8,766 nucleotides of DNA from an uncultured Porphyromonas sp. (lineage in GTDB: Bacteria; Bacteroidota; Bacteroidia; Bacteroidales; Porphyromonadaceae). The stretch is taken from positions 1 to 8,766 of the forward strand of contig CABQOJ010000042.1 in the NCBI GenBank assembly GCA_902465775.1, read 5' to 3'. Shown piece after piece: positions 7,299-8,766 of this stretch (its first letter is position 1; the number at the start of each line of letters is the position of its first letter). Under the pieces are notes generated by a model that saw only the letters and a program-made list of their open reading frames with translations, was not told the DNA's origin and made no database searches. The position numbers and the translations under genes were made by a program.

Positions 7299-8766
7299 AT
7301 GACACAGTCTCTAGCACTATACATTGACAAGTATTACATCGTCGGAGCAACCATCTCCGACGGTGTAGCTCGTCGTGTGTTACCATCTAATAATGAGGAT
7401 CGCTTTTGGCTTTACTTCTATGAAGACACCGCTAGCGATAATATTATATACGGCAAGAGCTACAAGAAGGGTTGTCTTAGCAACCAGCTCCGCCATCACG
7501 GAGATGTGTTTGCTCACTTGACAGACAGAGAGTTTACATTCAAGCGATATGGTCGAGATCAAGAGTTGCGCAGGATCTTTAAGGCTGCAGGTATCGTAGA
7601 TGAGTTGAAAAATGCTCTAGACAGAGACGGTCTAGCCCCCATAGAGACCTACCTGTCCTTCTCTCAAGACATATCCGATGCGGCTCGCGTCACCTTCATT
7701 AACGACGTACTGCAACCAGAGGGCTTTGATGTCAAGGAGTCAGCCGCCCGCATCGGGCACCTCGCCTTAGAACAGAGCTTTAGAGATAAGCGATATGACC
7801 AAGACGGACACTATCTACTACTCAATGCCTGCAATGAGAATCTGCACTATGCTATCTACAAGCATACGGGAGACATTTTAATCAGAGTATTAGAGGGGTG
7901 CCTTGAGGGATTAGGTATCAACCTCACTAGTAGAGCGCTCTTAGAGCATGTCTTGAAGGAGATCAATGCGAGACAACTCATCATCGGTGAGGAAGATCGC
8001 AAGGCAGAGTATCTACACCTTGAGAGTTACGTAAGTGACTGGCTCGCGGAGCTACAAGCAGCACGACCTGGGCTACCCATTCAACTCCGCAATATCAAGC
8101 TCTCCAAGATGGGTAATAACTCCTATGATGTCATACTCCTCAAGCAAGACGTTGATGAGCGGTCTAGGGTCATCATTGAAGATATTATCCAGGAGATCAC
8201 CACCAGCATAGCACGTGGCAAGATTGATCCAAGTGATCTCAAGGGGGTGCTCTTCTTAGGCAATACCTTTGAGAACTCTCTATTTGAGCAGGCTCTGCTC
8301 AGGAAATACTCCTTTCCCTCTAAGGCTTGCATTCACTACACGGAGAGTGACCTCGTTTCAATAGTCGGGGTGTATCCGCTGATGGATTGTAGCCAGTTCT
8401 CCGAAGCGACACAGAGTACACTCGCTAGAGGCGAAGATGAGTTAAAGCGACAGCAACTAGCCAAGGAAGAAGCACAGCGAAAACTCGAAGCCGAGCAAAG
8501 TCGCTCTGAGCAAGCTGAAGCTGAGCGTAAAGCCTTTGAGACTAAGAAAAACTATGAGGAGGCTATGTACAATGTCTCCAACTATGAGAAGCAGGGAGAG
8601 TATGCACAGATGCTTGACTGGGCTAAAATAGCTCTAGAGCATCAACCCGACAGTGCTGAAGCCAAGAAAAAAGTTGAGGAGAGTACTCGTCTGCTCTCCG
8701 AGATGAAGGTTCGAGAGGAGCAGTACAAAGCCACTATGATGCGAGCTCAGAAGAGCTTTGGAGAGG
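7299..8766 (+). CDS. Degenerate Hsp70/actin-like protein with coiled coil and TPR-like segment, 3' end outside window
   Basis: The frame is open from the ATG at 7299 (8 bp after the previous stop) to the window edge, 489 codons seen. Its outline follows Hsp70: an N-terminal strand L-Y-I-D10-K-Y-Y-I-V-G in the phosphate-1 position; S-Q-D-I-S-D-A-A-R (about 122-130), F-D-V-K-E-S-A-A-R-I-G-H-L-A-L (143-157), like the Hsp70 P-A-Y-F-N-D-A-Q-R and N-E-P-T-A-A-A segments; a strand H-Y-L-L-L-N176-A-C-N-E-N (171-181) in the phosphate-2 position; and G-V-L-F-L-G-N-T-F-E-N (316-326) like the adenosine loop V-V-L-V-G-G-S-T-R. The glycine-rich phosphate loops and the phosphate-2 aspartate are lost, so I predict a pseudo-ATPase. 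A charged coiled coil spans about 372-416, and a TPR-like helix pair about 433-465. It ends the visible operon and probably scaffolds the other components. The fold call is by eye and moderate. Confidence 0.85.
   Translation, partial: MTQSLALYIDKYYIVGATISDGVARRVLPSNNEDRFWLYFYEDTASDNIIYGKSYKKGCLSNQLRHHGDVFAHLTDREFTFKRYGRDQELRRIFKAAGIVDELKNALDRDGLAPIETYLSFSQDISDAARVTFINDVLQPEGFDVKESAARIGHLALEQSFRDKRYDQDGHYLLLNACNENLHYAIYKHTGDILIRVLEGCLEGLGINLTSRALLEHVLKEINARQLIIGEEDRKAEYLHLESYVSDWLAELQAARPGLPIQLRNIKLSKMGNNSYDVILLKQDVDERSRVIIEDIIQEITTSIARGKIDPSDLKGVLFLGNTFENSLFEQALLRKYSFPSKACIHYTESDLVSIVGVYPLMDCSQFSEATQSTLARGEDELKRQQLAKEEAQRKLEAEQSRSEQAEAERKAFETKKNYEEAMYNVSNYEKQGEYAQMLDWAKIALEHQPDSAEAKKKVEESTRLLSEMKVREEQYKATMMRAQKSFGE

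Noticed and set aside
7380..8332. Minus-strand frames of 60 and 69 codons in the last 1.4 kb
   Set aside because: The plus strand carries one uninterrupted 489-codon frame here with coherent fold landmarks, so the minus frames are shadows.

Overview
The window looks like a chromosomal segment from a member of the Bacteroidota, most likely Porphyromonas or a close relative. The reasons are the lack of Shine-Dalgarno sequences before otherwise solid genes (starts follow A/T-rich leaders), a Bacteroides-type -7 box (TAnnTTTG) and a lipoprotein-first operon style. No 16S or housekeeping gene is present, so the genus is an inference.

Layout: positions 1-63 hold three tandem copies of a 21-bp repeat. 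Positions about 82-280 hold no plus-strand gene. On the minus strand this stretch looks like a short non-coding RNA gene: a perfect TAnnTTTG box, four hairpin-forming inverted repeats, and an intrinsic terminator whose only imperfect pair becomes a G-U wobble in the minus-strand transcript. Positions 293-470 are a leader without a convincing gene. From 471 to the right edge five genes run in the same direction with gaps of 8 to 25 bp, so they almost certainly form one operon, and the last gene runs off the window.

The five genes encode: (1) a 454-residue lipoprotein with a divergent von Willebrand A (vWA)-like domain; (2) a 129-residue protein with three membrane helices; (3) a 538-residue tubulin/FtsZ-superfamily GTPase of the 'tubulin-like' type; (4) a large actin/Hsp70-fold (ASKHA) ATPase of 1128 residues with an N-terminal half I do not recognise; (5) a second protein with the outline of an Hsp70/actin fold but with degenerate nucleotide loops, followed by a coiled coil and a TPR-like segment.

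Taken together this is an envelope-linked system that joins two cytoskeletal NTPase folds, a tubulin type and an actin/Hsp70 type, with a probable pseudo-ATPase partner, a membrane anchor and a periplasm-facing vWA-like lipoprotein. Makarova and Koonin (2010, from memory) proposed a membrane-remodelling system built from a divergent FtsZ-like protein and a vWA protein. This locus may be a Bacteroidota relative of that theme, but the specific five-gene combination is not one I recognise as experimentally described. Its function (membrane remodelling, secretion, or conflict/defence) cannot be decided from sequence alone.
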